DNA of 64,000 nt from Streptomyces sp. NBC_00510 (GCA_036013505.1 CP107851.1:8852001-8916000), one strand, 5' to 3'. Shown: positions 8,513 to 17,508, numbered from the stretch's first letter. Translations and numbers: made by a program. Notes: generated from the sequence alone by a model not told the origin.

Positions 8513-8680
8513 TCACCATCGGTACCAGCGGCGGCGCCCGCCGCCCTCGGCGGCCCGGAACACGAACCCGAGCAGCCACACCACCAGCACGATGATGGCG
8601 ATCCACCACAGGGCCTTGAGGGCGAACCCGGCGCCGAACAGGATCAGGGCCAGCAGCAGGACGAGAAGCAAAGGAACCAT
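8513..8680 (-). CDS. small hydrophobic membrane protein
   Basis: A 55-residue protein. Two adjacent membrane segments (residues 2-20 and 24-43) are followed by a basic, aromatic tail (GGGRRRWYRW). AGGAGG lies 8 nt upstream of the ATG on the minus strand, a strong ribosome site that supports the short frame over the longer one opening at 8824. Similar lone hydrophobic peptides are common in Streptomyces. Function unknown. Confidence 0.75.
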   Translation of the reverse strand: MVPLLLVLLLALILFGAGFALKALWWIAIIVLVVWLLGFVFRAAEGGGRRRWYRW

Positions 8681-8789
8681 GTCGTCAACCTCCTGACCCC
8701 GCGTCTGCCCTGGTGTTCCGTCACCATGCCCCACAGTGCCGCGGCGGCCGCCCGGAAGGACTGTCGGACCGGGGCGGCATAATCCGGCC

Positions 8790-9929
8790 ATGAGCCTCAC
8801 CACGCGCCAACTGACCCTCGCCACCCTGGACCGTCAGCTCCTGCTCGAACGCCGGCGCATCGACGTGGCCGAGGCGGTCCGCCGGGTCTGCGCGCTGCAG
8901 GCACAGACCCCGGCCTCCCCGTACCTGGCGCTGTGGAACCGGGTGCGGGACTTCGCGCCCGAGGACCTCGACGCGGCGTTCGAGGACCGGCGGATAGTCA
9001 AGGCGACCCTGATGCGGATCACGCTGCACGCCGTCCACGCCGAGGACCATGCCGCCTACCACGCCGCGATGGTGGGCACGCTGCGGGCGTCACGGCTGTA
9101 CGACCGCCGCTTCACCTCGACCGGGCTGGACCCCGCCGACGCCGACGCGTTGCTTCCCGAACTCGCCGGGTTCCTCGACCGGCCCCGCACCGGCGCCGAG
9201 GTCGAGGACGAGGTCACCGGACGCTTCGGCGAGCACGCCCACCGGGTGTGGTGGGCGCTGCGCACGTACGCGCCCGTGCATCACGCGCCGGCCGGCGGTG
9301 CCTGGTCGTTCACCCTGCCGAACACCTACCGCGCCTCCGCGGCGGTCCCCGCGCCCGAGCCCGAGCAGACCGGCGCCGGGGTGCGGCGACTGCTCCTCGC
9401 CTACCTGGGCGCGTTCGGGCCCGCCTCGCCTCAGGACTTCGCACGCTTCACCCTGCTGCAGCGCTCCGTCATCACCCGGGCGCTGGACGGGCTCGGCGAC
9501 CAGGTGGTGCAGTTGGCGGGACCGGGCCGCGCCGCCCTGTACGACCTCGCCGACGCCACCGTCCCCGATGAGGACACACCAGCGCCGCCCAGGCTGCTCC
9601 CCATGTGGGACAGCATCCTGCTGGCCCACACCGGCGCCGGGCGGGTCGTGCCCGAGGAGTACCGGCCGGTGATCGCGCGGCGCAACGGCGACACGCTGCC
9701 GTGCCTGCTCGTCGACGGGCAGGTCGCCGGCGTGTGGCGCGCGACCGGCGACGGCCTGGAGCTGACCGCCTTCCGCAAGCTCGGCAAGGCCGCCTGGCAG
9801 GGGCTGGTGGAGGAGGCGGCGAAGCTGTGGACTCTGCTCGCCGACCGCGACCCGGCCGTCTACCGGCGTTACGCACACTGGTGGGACAAGGGGTTCCCCG
9901 GCGTCGAGAGCCGCTTCGTCAAGGCCTGA
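8790..9929 (+). CDS. winged-helix DNA-binding domain protein (AlkZ/HTH_42 family)
   Basis: A 379-residue protein of the actinobacterial winged-helix DNA-binding family (HTH_42) that includes the interstrand-crosslink glycosylase AlkZ. N-terminal LTTRQLTLATLDRQLLL and RRVCALQAQTPASPYLALWNR are typical, as is the late block PRLLPMWDSILLAHTGAGRVVPEEYR. The AlkZ catalytic QxQ motif has a plausible counterpart in ALQAQTP. No ribosome site precedes ATG 8790, but a CATAAT hexamer ends 7 nt upstream, so a leaderless transcript is likely. Repair of a self-made DNA-damaging compound is possible but unproven. Confidence 0.8.
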   Translation: MSLTTRQLTLATLDRQLLLERRRIDVAEAVRRVCALQAQTPASPYLALWNRVRDFAPEDLDAAFEDRRIVKATLMRITLHAVHAEDHAAYHAAMVGTLRASRLYDRRFTSTGLDPADADALLPELAGFLDRPRTGAEVEDEVTGRFGEHAHRVWWALRTYAPVHHAPAGGAWSFTLPNTYRASAAVPAPEPEQTGAGVRRLLLAYLGAFGPASPQDFARFTLLQRSVITRALDGLGDQVVQLAGPGRAALYDLADATVPDEDTPAPPRLLPMWDSILLAHTGAGRVVPEEYRPVIARRNGDTLPCLLVDGQVAGVWRATGDGLELTAFRKLGKAAWQGLVEEAAKLWTLLADRDPAVYRRYAHWWDKGFPGVESRFVKA

Positions 9930-9983
9930 ACGTGCCGCGGCGACGTCGTGGTCGCAGGCCCACCCCGGCACCCGGACAGCCCT

Positions 9984-10014
9984 CGGCGGGGCGCCGTGCC
10001 GCGGCGCCCCGCCG
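9984..10014. terminator. hairpin between convergent genes
   Basis: Perfect 13-bp stem (arm GGCGGGGCGCCG plus a closing C-G pair) with loop TGCCG, between the winged-helix gene (+) and the unknown gene at 10023 (-). Confidence 0.75.
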
Positions 10015-10022
10015 GGCCGGGT

Positions 10023-10496
10023 TCAGGTGGACAGCAGGCGGTTGAAGAAGGACCGGTAACGCCGGAGCGCTGTGCGCAGGTCCTCCGTGTTCACCTGCTC
10101 GCCACGGGTCCACTGGCCTTCCAGGTCCCCCTTGTGCTGGGCGAACGTCGATGCCAGCTTCTGCATGACGTCGGCCACCAACTCATCGGCGGCGTGCACG
10201 GCATCGCGGGGGTCGTCGACGAACTCGCTCTGGATCCGCTGCCAACGGTCGCGGAAGTTCTCCTGGTCCTGAGAACCCAGCAACTGCGGGGCCTCATCCG
10301 AGGCGGTCTCCTGGACAGGAGTGCCCGCCATGTCCTCCGGGGGCGGTCCGCCCCGGGTTCCGGTGCTCTCGCCTGGGTACTCCGGTGCCCGGGAGGCCGC
10401 TTCCGGGCGGTCCTGCTCGGGGCCGGCGGGTGCGTGGGTCTCTGCGAGGTCTTCGGTGGCCAGACCGCTTCCGCGGGAGGCACGCTCGCGTTCCAT
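10023..10496 (-). CDS. unknown protein, soluble paralogue of its neighbour
   Basis: A 157-residue protein. The first 70 residues are acidic, Pro/Gly-rich and probably disordered. The C-terminal half (from RDRWQRIQSEFVDDPRDAVHAADELV) aligns with the same region of the upstream gene at 10543-11100 (REWTSVQEEFVDRPEDAVHDADSLV), and both end in an R-YR-F-LL pattern. ATG 10496 follows GGAGAGGCGGAG. The pair lies in one orientation with a 46-nt gap, suggesting tandem duplication and co-transcription. Confidence 0.75.
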   Translation of the reverse strand: MERERASRGSGLATEDLAETHAPAGPEQDRPEAASRAPEYPGESTGTRGGPPPEDMAGTPVQETASDEAPQLLGSQDQENFRDRWQRIQSEFVDDPRDAVHAADELVADVMQKLASTFAQHKGDLEGQWTRGEQVNTEDLRTALRRYRSFFNRLLST

Positions 10497-10542
10497 AGTT
10501 CTCCGCCTCTCCAGATGGGGTGTTCCGGGACGGGTCCTTCGT

Positions 10543-11100
10543 TCAGGCCCGGGCGTGGCGCCGCCCACCGCCGTCGGTGAGCAGTTCGTCGAACAGGGCG
10601 CGGTAGTGGACCATCGCGCCGCGCAGCTGTTCGGTCGTGGCCTCGTGCCGGGTGCTGAGGTCGTTGACCTCGTGGGCCGCCCGGTAGTGGTCCAGGGTCC
10701 GGCCGTGCTCCACCGACAGGTCCTTGACCTGCTGGTCGAAGTTCTCGGTCGGGTAGCCGCGGTCGCGCATCAGGGAGCCCACCAGGCTGTCGGCGTCGTG
10801 GACGGCGTCCTCGGGCCGGTCGACGAACTCCTCCTGGACGCTGGTCCACTCCCGCGCGTAGCGGTCACGGATACCGCTCGGCAGCGGCTTGATGTCCAGC
10901 GAGTCGTGACGCTTGGTGCGTGCGGCGAGGTCCCGCTCGGCGTCCTTGCGGCTGTCGGCGCCTTCCACCGTCCGGTCGTACTCCGGGCCGAACCGTTCCT
11001 TCAGGCGCCGGTGGCGCATGAAGAGGGTGGACGCCACCGCGATCAGGGCGAGTATCACCACCACGGGGATGATGATCGCCAGAAGTGTCCCTGTTGACAT
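10543..11100 (-). CDS. membrane-anchored unknown protein, paralogue of 10023-10496
   Basis: A 185-residue protein. Residues 3-27 are one transmembrane helix (GTLLAIIIPVVVILALIAVA) followed by a basic stop-transfer segment. The remainder is a charged helical cytoplasmic region with the EEFVDRPEDAVHDAD motif shared with the downstream gene. GGGAG precedes the ATG. The two genes probably give a membrane and a soluble form of the same domain. No function recognised. Confidence 0.8.
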   Translation of the reverse strand: MSTGTLLAIIIPVVVILALIAVASTLFMRHRRLKERFGPEYDRTVEGADSRKDAERDLAARTKRHDSLDIKPLPSGIRDRYAREWTSVQEEFVDRPEDAVHDADSLVGSLMRDRGYPTENFDQQVKDLSVEHGRTLDHYRAAHEVNDLSTRHEATTEQLRGAMVHYRALFDELLTDGGGRRHARA

Positions 11101-11215
11101 GGGGTCGACTCCCTAGCACTTACGGGAACCCCCCCTCAGGCTGACGCCTGCCCTGGCGCCGGTATCCAAAACGCCACTTGTACGGGCATTCGTCACGTAT
11201 GACGCCAGTGGCTCC

Positions 11216-11692
11216 TCAAGCCGTACCGTGCTCCGCGCGCAAGTGCTCGACGACCGGGGTGAGGGCTTTGCGGAGGGCCGCCTGGTCCTCGGCGGGGAGC
11301 AGGTCGATGAAGTGCTCCCGTACGGCGGCGACGTGGTGCGGGGCGACCTTGCGCATGGTCTCCCAGCCTTCGTCCGTGAGGACGGCGAACAGCCCGCGCC
11401 GGTCGGACTCGCAGTTCTCGCGGCGGACCAGGCCCGCGGTCTCCATCCGGCTGATCTGGTGGGACAGCCGGCTCTTGGACTGCAGGGTGGCGCGGGCCAG
11501 GTCGCTCATCCGCATGCGGTGCTCGGGCGACTCCGAGAGGTTCACCAGGATCTCGTAGTCGTTGATGGTGAGGTCGAACGGCTCCAGGTCGCGTCCGAGC
11601 TGGTGGAGCAGCAGCGTGCCGACCTCCAGATAGGTGCGCCAGGCGCGCTGCTCGTCAGCGGTCAGCCATTCGTCGCTCTTGCCCTTCGCCAT
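11216..11692 (-). CDS. MarR-family transcriptional regulator
   Basis: A 158-residue winged-helix regulator. The DNA-binding region is MRMSDLARATLQSKSRLSHQI with the wing LVRRENCESDRRGLFAVLTDEG (DxRG motif), as in MarR/HucR-type proteins. ATG 11692 is preferred over the longer frame because the preceding 26 residues are unlike the family; GGGG lies only a few bases before it. The unusually AT-rich region 11700-11780 just upstream probably holds its promoter and operator. It may control itself or the divergent small gene at 11842. Confidence 0.85.
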   Translation of the reverse strand: MAKGKSDEWLTADEQRAWRTYLEVGTLLLHQLGRDLEPFDLTINDYEILVNLSESPEHRMRMSDLARATLQSKSRLSHQISRMETAGLVRRENCESDRRGLFAVLTDEGWETMRKVAPHHVAAVREHFIDLLPAEDQAALRKALTPVVEHLRAEHGTA

Positions 11693-11841
11693 TTCCCCAT
11701 CATATCGAGGGCTGCAATTCTGCTTGAAAGCTCCACATTTTAGCCATTGCGATTGACCCGAATGCATCACTCAACTGTGATCGATCTTCACCGCGAGTAC
11801 GCTCCGTCGACAGGGATGCAGCCACAACAGGAGCGTTGACC

Positions 11842-12063
11842 ATGCCCGAGATGCGCCTTGCATGCCGCAGTCCTGAAGCGGCAGCCGCCGTGGTGGCGGT
11901 GGGCAGTTGCCCCGGCGATCCGCAGCACACCGTGAAGCAGGACGGGGCCGACGTCGTCATCGGGTATTCCGACTCACTGTGGCCCCTGGATGTCGCGGAA
12001 TGGGCGGCGCTCGAAGGCCACGCCAGCGACCGCGCCGCTGCCCGGGTGATGATCTCTCTGTAG
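11842..12063 (+). CDS. small protein of unknown function
   Basis: A 73-residue protein with normal streptomycete codon bias and AGGAG about 10 nt before the ATG. Its second half (GADVVIGYSDSLWPLDVAEWAALEGH) vaguely resembles the end of DUF397 proteins, which pair with helix-turn-helix partners, but the match is too weak to assign. Divergent from the MarR gene. Confidence 0.5.
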   Translation: MPEMRLACRSPEAAAAVVAVGSCPGDPQHTVKQDGADVVIGYSDSLWPLDVAEWAALEGHASDRAAARVMISL

Positions 12064-12166
12064 AAGTCGGGCGTCAGCGAGTTCCGCAAGGGCGGGGAAT
12101 CTGGTTCCGGGAAAACGACGAATCCGGCCTGCGTCCGCCTCACCAAGGCCTGAAGGACACGGCGGA

Positions 12167-13789
12167 TCAGGTGGAGCGCCCCGTGCGGCCGCGGCGGGTG
12201 AGGGCACGCTGCGCCCTGCTCAGCAGGCGGCTCGGCGAACGGGATCGCAGCGCGGCATGAGCGGCGTTGGCGCCCGGGGCGCCGTGCACGCCGCCGCCCG
12301 GATGGGCCCCCGCGGACGCCAGGAAGAGTCCCGCGATCGGTGTCTCCGGACGTCCCGTTCCCGGGAGGGGGCGGAAGACCAATTGCTGGTGCATGCCCGC
12401 GGTGCCGCCGTTGATGGCACCGCCGTGGAGGTTGGCGTCGTTCGCCTCGAGCTGGGGCGGGGCGAGTACACGGCGGGCGGCGACGAGTGAGCGGAAGCCG
12501 GGTGCGTACCGCTCGACCTGCGCTTCGACCCGGTCGGCCATCAGGTCCTGGTCGGTGCGGGTCCAGGTGCCGGTGATGCCCGCCCCGCCAGCGTCGCCGC
12601 GGACACGGTGGGGGAGGTGGGTGTACGCCCACGCGGATTGCGTACCGGACGGGGAACGCGACCCGTCTGCCGTGGTCATCTGCCCGAACAGGAGGAAGGG
12701 CCGCTCGGGCACCTGCCCCATGGCGATCTGCGCGGCGAACCGCGTCAGTTCGTCGACACCTTCGGCCAGGTGCACGGTGCCCGCCTGCGCCGCCGCGGAC
12801 GACGACCACGGCACCGCGCCCTCCAGGGCCCAGTCCACCTTGAAGGTCGCGAAGTCCCACTGGAAGCGGCGCAGATCCTCCAGGACCCGGTCCGGGAGGT
12901 CGTCCCGGTTGAGCAGCTGTCCGTACAGCGCGGGCACGGACACGTCGGCCAGCACGGCGCGGCGTGCCGGCACCGCGTCGCCGTCGGCCGTACGGACCCC
13001 CACCGCCCGGCCGGAGCGCACCACGACCTCCGTCACCCGCGCTCCGCACCGCAGCGTCCCGCCGCGTCTGCGGAGCCGCCCGACGAGGGCGGCCGTGAGC
13101 GATCCGGCGCCGCCGACGGGCACGGGGAAACCGTACGTCTGCCCCAGCATGGCCATGAGCCAGCCGAATCCTCCGCTTCCCGCGGCCTCCGGGGCGAGAT
13201 CGGCGTGGAGCGCGCAGCCGGCCAGCAGCAAGGGGCCCAACTCGCCCCGGAACTCCTCCTCGCCCAGACGGCGCACGGGAAGCACCAGGGTGCGTGCCAT
13301 GCGCAGCCCACCGCCCGCGCGCAGCCGTGCCGCGAGCCGCAGGCCCGGACGTACCGGAGGGAAGGGCGTGAACAGGGCATCGACGAGGTCGTCGCCGAGG
13401 CGCCCCCAGATCGCGCACAGCCGGTGCCATGCCGCGCCGTCGCCGGCGGTCTCCGCGTCGAGGACCGCGGCCGTGTCGATGGCACGCCGGTGCAGCACCG
13501 CGCAGCGGCCGTCGAGCAGCGGATGGGCGACGACGGCCGGCGCGTGGCTCCAGCGCAGGCCTTCACGGTGCAGGTCGAGCCCGCGGATGACCGGCGAGGC
13601 GGCCGTGAGCGGGTAGAAGGAGCTGAACAGGTCGTGGATGTACTCGGGATGGACGTCCCGCCCGGAGCGGACTCCGCCGCCGGGCTCGTCCTGGGCTTCG
13701 AGTACCTCCACGCTCCATCCCGCGTCGGCCAGCAGGTTGGCGGCGACCAGGCCGTTGGGGCCCGCGCCGATCACGACCGCGTCCGCCAT
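12167..13789 (-). CDS. FAD-dependent phytoene desaturase-like oxidoreductase
   Basis: A 540-residue flavoprotein. The N-terminal Rossmann motif is VVIGAGPNGLVAANLLADAG (residues 4-23), followed by an acidic residue in VLEAQDEPGGGVRS that binds the FAD ribose. The C-terminus has GLFLASAGAHPGGGVHGAPG, typical of the phytoene desaturase/NAD(P)-FAD oxidoreductase family. ATG 13789 follows GGGAGGCACCC. It lies 25 nt downstream of the SRPBCC gene in the same direction, so the two form an operon. Substrate unknown; no carotenoid synthesis genes are nearby. Confidence 0.85.
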   Translation of the reverse strand: MADAVVIGAGPNGLVAANLLADAGWSVEVLEAQDEPGGGVRSGRDVHPEYIHDLFSSFYPLTAASPVIRGLDLHREGLRWSHAPAVVAHPLLDGRCAVLHRRAIDTAAVLDAETAGDGAAWHRLCAIWGRLGDDLVDALFTPFPPVRPGLRLAARLRAGGGLRMARTLVLPVRRLGEEEFRGELGPLLLAGCALHADLAPEAAGSGGFGWLMAMLGQTYGFPVPVGGAGSLTAALVGRLRRRGGTLRCGARVTEVVVRSGRAVGVRTADGDAVPARRAVLADVSVPALYGQLLNRDDLPDRVLEDLRRFQWDFATFKVDWALEGAVPWSSSAAAQAGTVHLAEGVDELTRFAAQIAMGQVPERPFLLFGQMTTADGSRSPSGTQSAWAYTHLPHRVRGDAGGAGITGTWTRTDQDLMADRVEAQVERYAPGFRSLVAARRVLAPPQLEANDANLHGGAINGGTAGMHQQLVFRPLPGTGRPETPIAGLFLASAGAHPGGGVHGAPGANAAHAALRSRSPSRLLSRAQRALTRRGRTGRST

Positions 13790-13814
13790 GGGTGCCTCCC
13801 GTCGTCGGCGCCGT

Positions 13815-14273
13815 TCAGCCGCCGTCCGTGCCTTCGCGTGCCGCGTCGGCCTCCACGGCGTCGGCCAGCCGGCTGAGCATGCTGCGGTGCCGGACCTGGA
13901 GCAGCGCGTCCAGCGCGGCATTGTGGAACAGGCCGCCGGGGCCACGCAGCGGATGCTCGTCGACGATGACCAGCGTGTCCTTGCCCCAGGGGCGCAGGTC
14001 GATGGCGATCCGCGCGGAGCCGAGCCATCCGCTGAAGGCCTCCAGTTCCAGCTGCCGCGGGGGCCGGCAGATCCGTACGAGCGTCTCGCCGGTCAGCTTC
14101 ACCGGGCCCAGCGGCACGGTGTACTCGATGCTGGAACCGACCGCCGGCCAGTCTCCTTCGCCGCGCCGGGACGACGACGGACCTACGACCCAGTCCCCGT
14201 AACGCGTGCCGTCGGCCAGGACGGCCCACACGTCCTCCGGCGCGCCGCGGACCAGCCTGTGCCGAACTGCCAT
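13815..14273 (-). CDS. SRPBCC (START/Bet v1-like) family protein
   Basis: A 152-residue SRPBCC-fold protein: APEDVWAVLADGTRYGDWVVG at the start, a central beta region, and a long C-terminal helix (LLQVRHRSMLSRLADAVEADA). Such proteins bind hydrophobic ligands or act as cyclases/aromatases. It is upstream of and co-oriented with the flavoprotein at 12167-13789, and divergent from the SDR at 14383. Confidence 0.85.
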   Translation of the reverse strand: MAVRHRLVRGAPEDVWAVLADGTRYGDWVVGPSSSRRGEGDWPAVGSSIEYTVPLGPVKLTGETLVRICRPPRQLELEAFSGWLGSARIAIDLRPWGKDTLVIVDEHPLRGPGGLFHNAALDALLQVRHRSMLSRLADAVEADAAREGTDGG

Positions 14274-14382
14274 GAGTACCTCCGGTGACCTTCGTGTTCA
14301 CCGCCCGCCTGTTCTTCTGCCCTCGGTTACGGTCGTTATAGGCGTGTTTGCGGAGTTTCCTCGTCGCAGCGGGAGGACCAAG

Positions 14383-15222
14383 GTGACGGGCTCCCTGCCC
14401 TTGCTGGGACGTACGGCCGTGGTCACCGGCGCCGCCCGGGGCATCGGGCGGGCGGTGGCGCACCTCCTCGCGGCCCGCGGCGCCCGTGTCGCGCTGCTTG
14501 GACTGGAACCTGGGGAATTGGAGTCGGCGGCCGCCGACGTGCCCGGTCCGGCGCGGGCCTGGCCCCTCGATGTCACGGACGAGGCCGCCCAGCGCCGCAC
14601 TGCCGACGAGGTGACGGAGCAGTTCGGGCCGGCCTCCGTGGTCGTCGCGAACGCCGGGATCGCCTCCGTGGGCCCCTTCGGCGAGTCCTCCATGGCGACC
14701 TGGCGCAGGATCGTCGAGGTCAACCTCGTCGGAAGTGCTCTGACCGCGCGGGCCTTCCTCCCGCAACTGCTGACCACCCGCGGCTACTACCTGCAGGTCT
14801 CCTCGCTCGCGGCGATCGGCGCCGCCCCGTTGATGTCCGCCTACTGCGCCTCCAAGTCGGGAGTCGAGGCCTTCACGCACTCCCTGCGCGCCGAGGTGGC
14901 CCACCGTGGCGTCGCCGTGGGCGTCGCCTACCTGAGCTGGACGGACACCGAGATGATCCGCGATGCCCGGTACGACGCGCCCCTGCGCGAACTGAGGGCC
15001 CTCATGCCCTGGCCGGCGAGCCGTACCTACCCCGCCGAGGACACGGCGGAGCGGCTCGTGCGGGGCATCGAACGCCGCGCGCCCGCCGTTTACGTACAGC
15101 CCTGGCTGCGCGGTGCCCAAGCGGTGCGCACGCTTCTGCCGGGCGTGGTCGCCTGGCGGGCCCGGCACGCGATGGGCGCCTTGGAACGGCGGGACGGCAT
15201 CGCCGGGGACGGAGCACGGTGA
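14383..15222 (+). CDS. short-chain dehydrogenase/reductase
   Basis: A 279-residue classical SDR. Cofactor motif TGAARGIG (15-22), NAG (90-92), catalytic Ser 140/141 and Y154-x3-K158 (YCASK) are all present. A C-terminal extension after residue 220 is rich in Arg and Leu. The GTG at 14383 follows GGGAGGACCAAG; the longer open frame upstream has no ribosome site. NADP(H) or NAD(H) preference and substrate cannot be told. It is divergent from the SRPBCC/flavoprotein pair and may act in the same pathway. Confidence 0.88.
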   Translation: MTGSLPLLGRTAVVTGAARGIGRAVAHLLAARGARVALLGLEPGELESAAADVPGPARAWPLDVTDEAAQRRTADEVTEQFGPASVVVANAGIASVGPFGESSMATWRRIVEVNLVGSALTARAFLPQLLTTRGYYLQVSSLAAIGAAPLMSAYCASKSGVEAFTHSLRAEVAHRGVAVGVAYLSWTDTEMIRDARYDAPLRELRALMPWPASRTYPAEDTAERLVRGIERRAPAVYVQPWLRGAQAVRTLLPGVVAWRARHAMGALERRDGIAGDGAR

Positions 15223-15341
15223 CCTCGTGTCCGGGAGGCGTCGGGCGGCAGGGCCCGGCCCCGCAGCGTGGGGGCCGGCGCACCGGGCCGCCACGCCGGT
15301 GCGGGGAGTACGTTGAAGACGACAAGACGAGCGAGAACACC

Positions 15342-15821
15342 ATGGCCGACTCGGACACCCCCCACCCTCCCGAACTCCTTGCGGATGAGATCCAGCGAGA
15401 AGTGAAGCCCGGGACGGCAGTGCTGAGGCTGGAGACGACCCCCGACCGCCAGGGCATCCTCGACGGTGCGTGGTGGCCGCGCTCCCGCGACATCGCCTCG
15501 GAGCTTCCCAGCCTGATCACCGAGTTGGTCCGCCACCTGGGTCCCATCACGCGCGTCGGCCTGGACGCGAGCGCCTGGGACGAACTCCCCACGCGCCTGA
15601 CCATCGACGACCGGGTCGTGCACATCGACTCTTTCGCCGTCGGTGACGACACGGTCCTGATCACCCGCGGCGACCGGGACCACTTCTCCCTGCTGGTGGT
15701 TCCGCCACAGGCGACCCCCGATGCGGCACGCGCCGCGATGGCCAAGGCGGTGGCGGCCGGCAACGTCCAGGGGGCCGAACAGATCCTCATCGAGACGGGC
15801 ACCCCTCCGCGCCGGTCGTGA
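15342..15821 (+). CDS. DUF5994 family protein
   Basis: A 159-residue protein. The block GILDGAWWPRSRDIASELPSL (about 38-58), then VGLDASAWDELP and a DHFSLLVVPP strand, identify DUF5994. A second family member lies on the opposite strand at 16933-17508, with the same GLLDGAWWPRSRDL block. Only a weak ribosome site precedes ATG 15342. Family function unknown. Confidence 0.82.
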   Translation: MADSDTPHPPELLADEIQREVKPGTAVLRLETTPDRQGILDGAWWPRSRDIASELPSLITELVRHLGPITRVGLDASAWDELPTRLTIDDRVVHIDSFAVGDDTVLITRGDRDHFSLLVVPPQATPDAARAAMAKAVAAGNVQGAEQILIETGTPPRRS

Positions 15822-15873
15822 CGGGGGTCTCGGCGAAGCGGCGCGTCCCCTCCGCCCCACGCGCGATGACCCG

Positions 15874-15899
15874 CGCTCCCGCACCCTGGTGCGGGAGCG
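15874..15899. terminator. perfect hairpin after the DUF5994 gene
   Basis: 12-bp perfect inverted repeat (arm CGCTCCCGCACC, 15874-15885 and 15888-15899) separated by only CT. It lies 52 nt after the stop codon. The gap 15822-16207 holds this and the next hairpin and no gene. Confidence 0.75.
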
Positions 15900-16098
15900 T
15901 CGCGCAACCGCCAACACAACGGCCCCGGCGCATTCACACGCCAGGGCCGCCCTTCCAAACTGCCGCACGTGAGAGTGCGCCAGTTCACTGTCCATGCTAC
16001 TGCTGCCGGGCTCTCGACGCTGAGGCAGGGAAACCGGGAGAGCCATCTCCCGCGGACGAGGGGTGCCGTCGCGGACGCCAGGGGGAAAGCCCCCAACA

Positions 16099-16134
16099 GG
16101 GCCCGGACCGGCGCTATGTCGCCGGTCCGGGCCC
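16099..16134. terminator. perfect 15-bp hairpin between convergent genes
   Basis: Arms GGGCCCGGACCGGCG (16099-16113) and its complement (16120-16134) around loop CTATGT. A small GGGGG/CCCCC hairpin with an AAAG loop lies just before it (16081-16094). Placed downstream of the minus-strand gene ending at 16208. Confidence 0.75.
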
Positions 16135-16207
16135 CGCGGTGAAGCCGGGCGGGACGGGTTCGCCCGCCCCAGCCGCCTGCCGGCCCGAACGGGTACGGGC
16201 CGGTACA

Positions 16208-16933
16208 TCACCCCCAGGCGGTTGCCGGCGGCCAGTCGGCCCGGCGGGCCCGGGCGGTGTCCGCTCGTCTGCGGGTCTCCGCCGCTTCGCCTGTGTCATT
16301 GCGGCCCGACGCCGGCCGAGCCGGAATCTCCCCCTCGTGGGGACGGCCGGTGGGGGCCGGGTGGCCCGTGCCCGCTCCGGACTGGAACGACTCCACGGTT
16401 CCGGGGCCCTGCGTGGTGTCGACCGTGAGGTGCAGGCGGGTGCCGCCTTCGGGGGTTGCCGGGTAGCTGCGCTGTTCCGTCCCCGCGAAGTGCCTCCGGA
16501 GCGTTTCGGCGACCCGGCGGGCGGCCTCGGGGGACGCGGCGATGATGCGGACCTCGGCGAGCGCGGTCCGGGGCGGCGTGGCCGTCTGCACGGTGTGCGC
16601 CGCGGACGGCGGGCGGTCCACAACGGTGACCCGACGAGGCGAGGCCAGCAGCCGTGCGGGTCGGCCCGCACTCGCTGCCGTCGAACCTGTTGATCGCAGC
16701 AGACGACGGCTTCCGTCTCGCGGCTCTTTCAGCATCGTCCCTGCCGGTGAGTTCGCGGAATCGCCCGCGCTTTCCTCCGGGACGGCGACGGTCCGGCGAC
16801 GACGGTACGGAAGGAGATCGCCGTAGCGGAAGGCGGCGATCCGCTGGTCGTGGCGGTCGTTGAGCGCATGGATCAGGAAGGTGCCCACGGCGATCATCGC
16901 GAGGAGCACGGCCAGGCTGACGAGGATGGTCAT
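16208..16933 (-). CDS. single-pass membrane protein, function unknown
   Basis: A 241-residue protein. One N-terminal transmembrane helix (TILVSLAVLLAMIAVGTFLIHAL) is followed by a long Arg/Pro/Ser/Thr-rich segment, a short structured region near 125-175 (EVRIIAASPEAARRVAETLRRHF and a beta strand RLHLTVDT), and a disordered tail. ATG 16933 overlaps the stop of the upstream DUF5994 gene by one base (TGATG), so translation is probably coupled. No family recognised. Confidence 0.7.
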   Translation of the reverse strand: MTILVSLAVLLAMIAVGTFLIHALNDRHDQRIAAFRYGDLLPYRRRRTVAVPEESAGDSANSPAGTMLKEPRDGSRRLLRSTGSTAASAGRPARLLASPRRVTVVDRPPSAAHTVQTATPPRTALAEVRIIAASPEAARRVAETLRRHFAGTEQRSYPATPEGGTRLHLTVDTTQGPGTVESFQSGAGTGHPAPTGRPHEGEIPARPASGRNDTGEAAETRRRADTARARRADWPPATAWG

Positions 16934-17508
16934 CACGTCCACATCCCCTCAGTGCGGACCGGCCCCGCGGCCGCGTCGGCCGCCGACGCGGCTCCGCCTT
17001 CCGACTCCCAGTCCGCTTCTTCTTCGCGGTCGGTTCCCCTGGCCCGGATGGGTTCGTCGTCCGCCATGATGCCGCTCGCGGTGTGCCGGCACCGAGGGTC
17101 GGCCGCGGCTGCCATCAGCCGGGTCGCTGCGGCCAGATCACATTCCGGCGGAATGACCAGCAAGTCGAGGCGGCCGGTGGTGTAGGAGAGCAACAGCAGT
17201 TTGTTCGCGTCCTGTTCGGTGAACCAGCCGACGTGGACGACATGTCCCGAGACGGGCACCTTGCGCGGGATCACGGGCCAGAGCGAGGGGTGCACCGCGA
17301 CTCGGGTCACGCGCGCCCAGCAGCGGTCCAGCGTGTCGATCAGGGCCGGGAGTTCACGCGTGAGATCGCGAGAACGAGGCCACCAGGCTCCGTCCAGCAG
17401 TCCCCGGGTGCCGGCATCGGCCGGCTTGAGTGCCAGCCGAGGCGGCGGTATCGGTGGTGAAGAGTCCTGCCCATCAGCGATGAATGGGCGATCGAGGACG
17501 GTGTTCAT
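16933..17508 (-). CDS. DUF5994 family protein (second copy)
   Basis: A 191-residue DUF5994 protein, with GLLDGAWWPRSRDLTRELPAL at about 37-57, VAVHPSLWP, HVGWF and RLDLLVIPPECD. It is longer than the copy at 15342-15821 through an acidic C-terminal tail (REEEADWESEGG). The stop overlaps the start of the membrane protein gene. The two family members are convergent, with the hairpins at 15874 and 16099 between their transcription units. Confidence 0.82.
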   Translation of the reverse strand: MNTVLDRPFIADGQDSSPPIPPPRLALKPADAGTRGLLDGAWWPRSRDLTRELPALIDTLDRCWARVTRVAVHPSLWPVIPRKVPVSGHVVHVGWFTEQDANKLLLLSYTTGRLDLLVIPPECDLAAATRLMAAAADPRCRHTASGIMADDEPIRARGTDREEEADWESEGGAASAADAAAGPVRTEGMWT

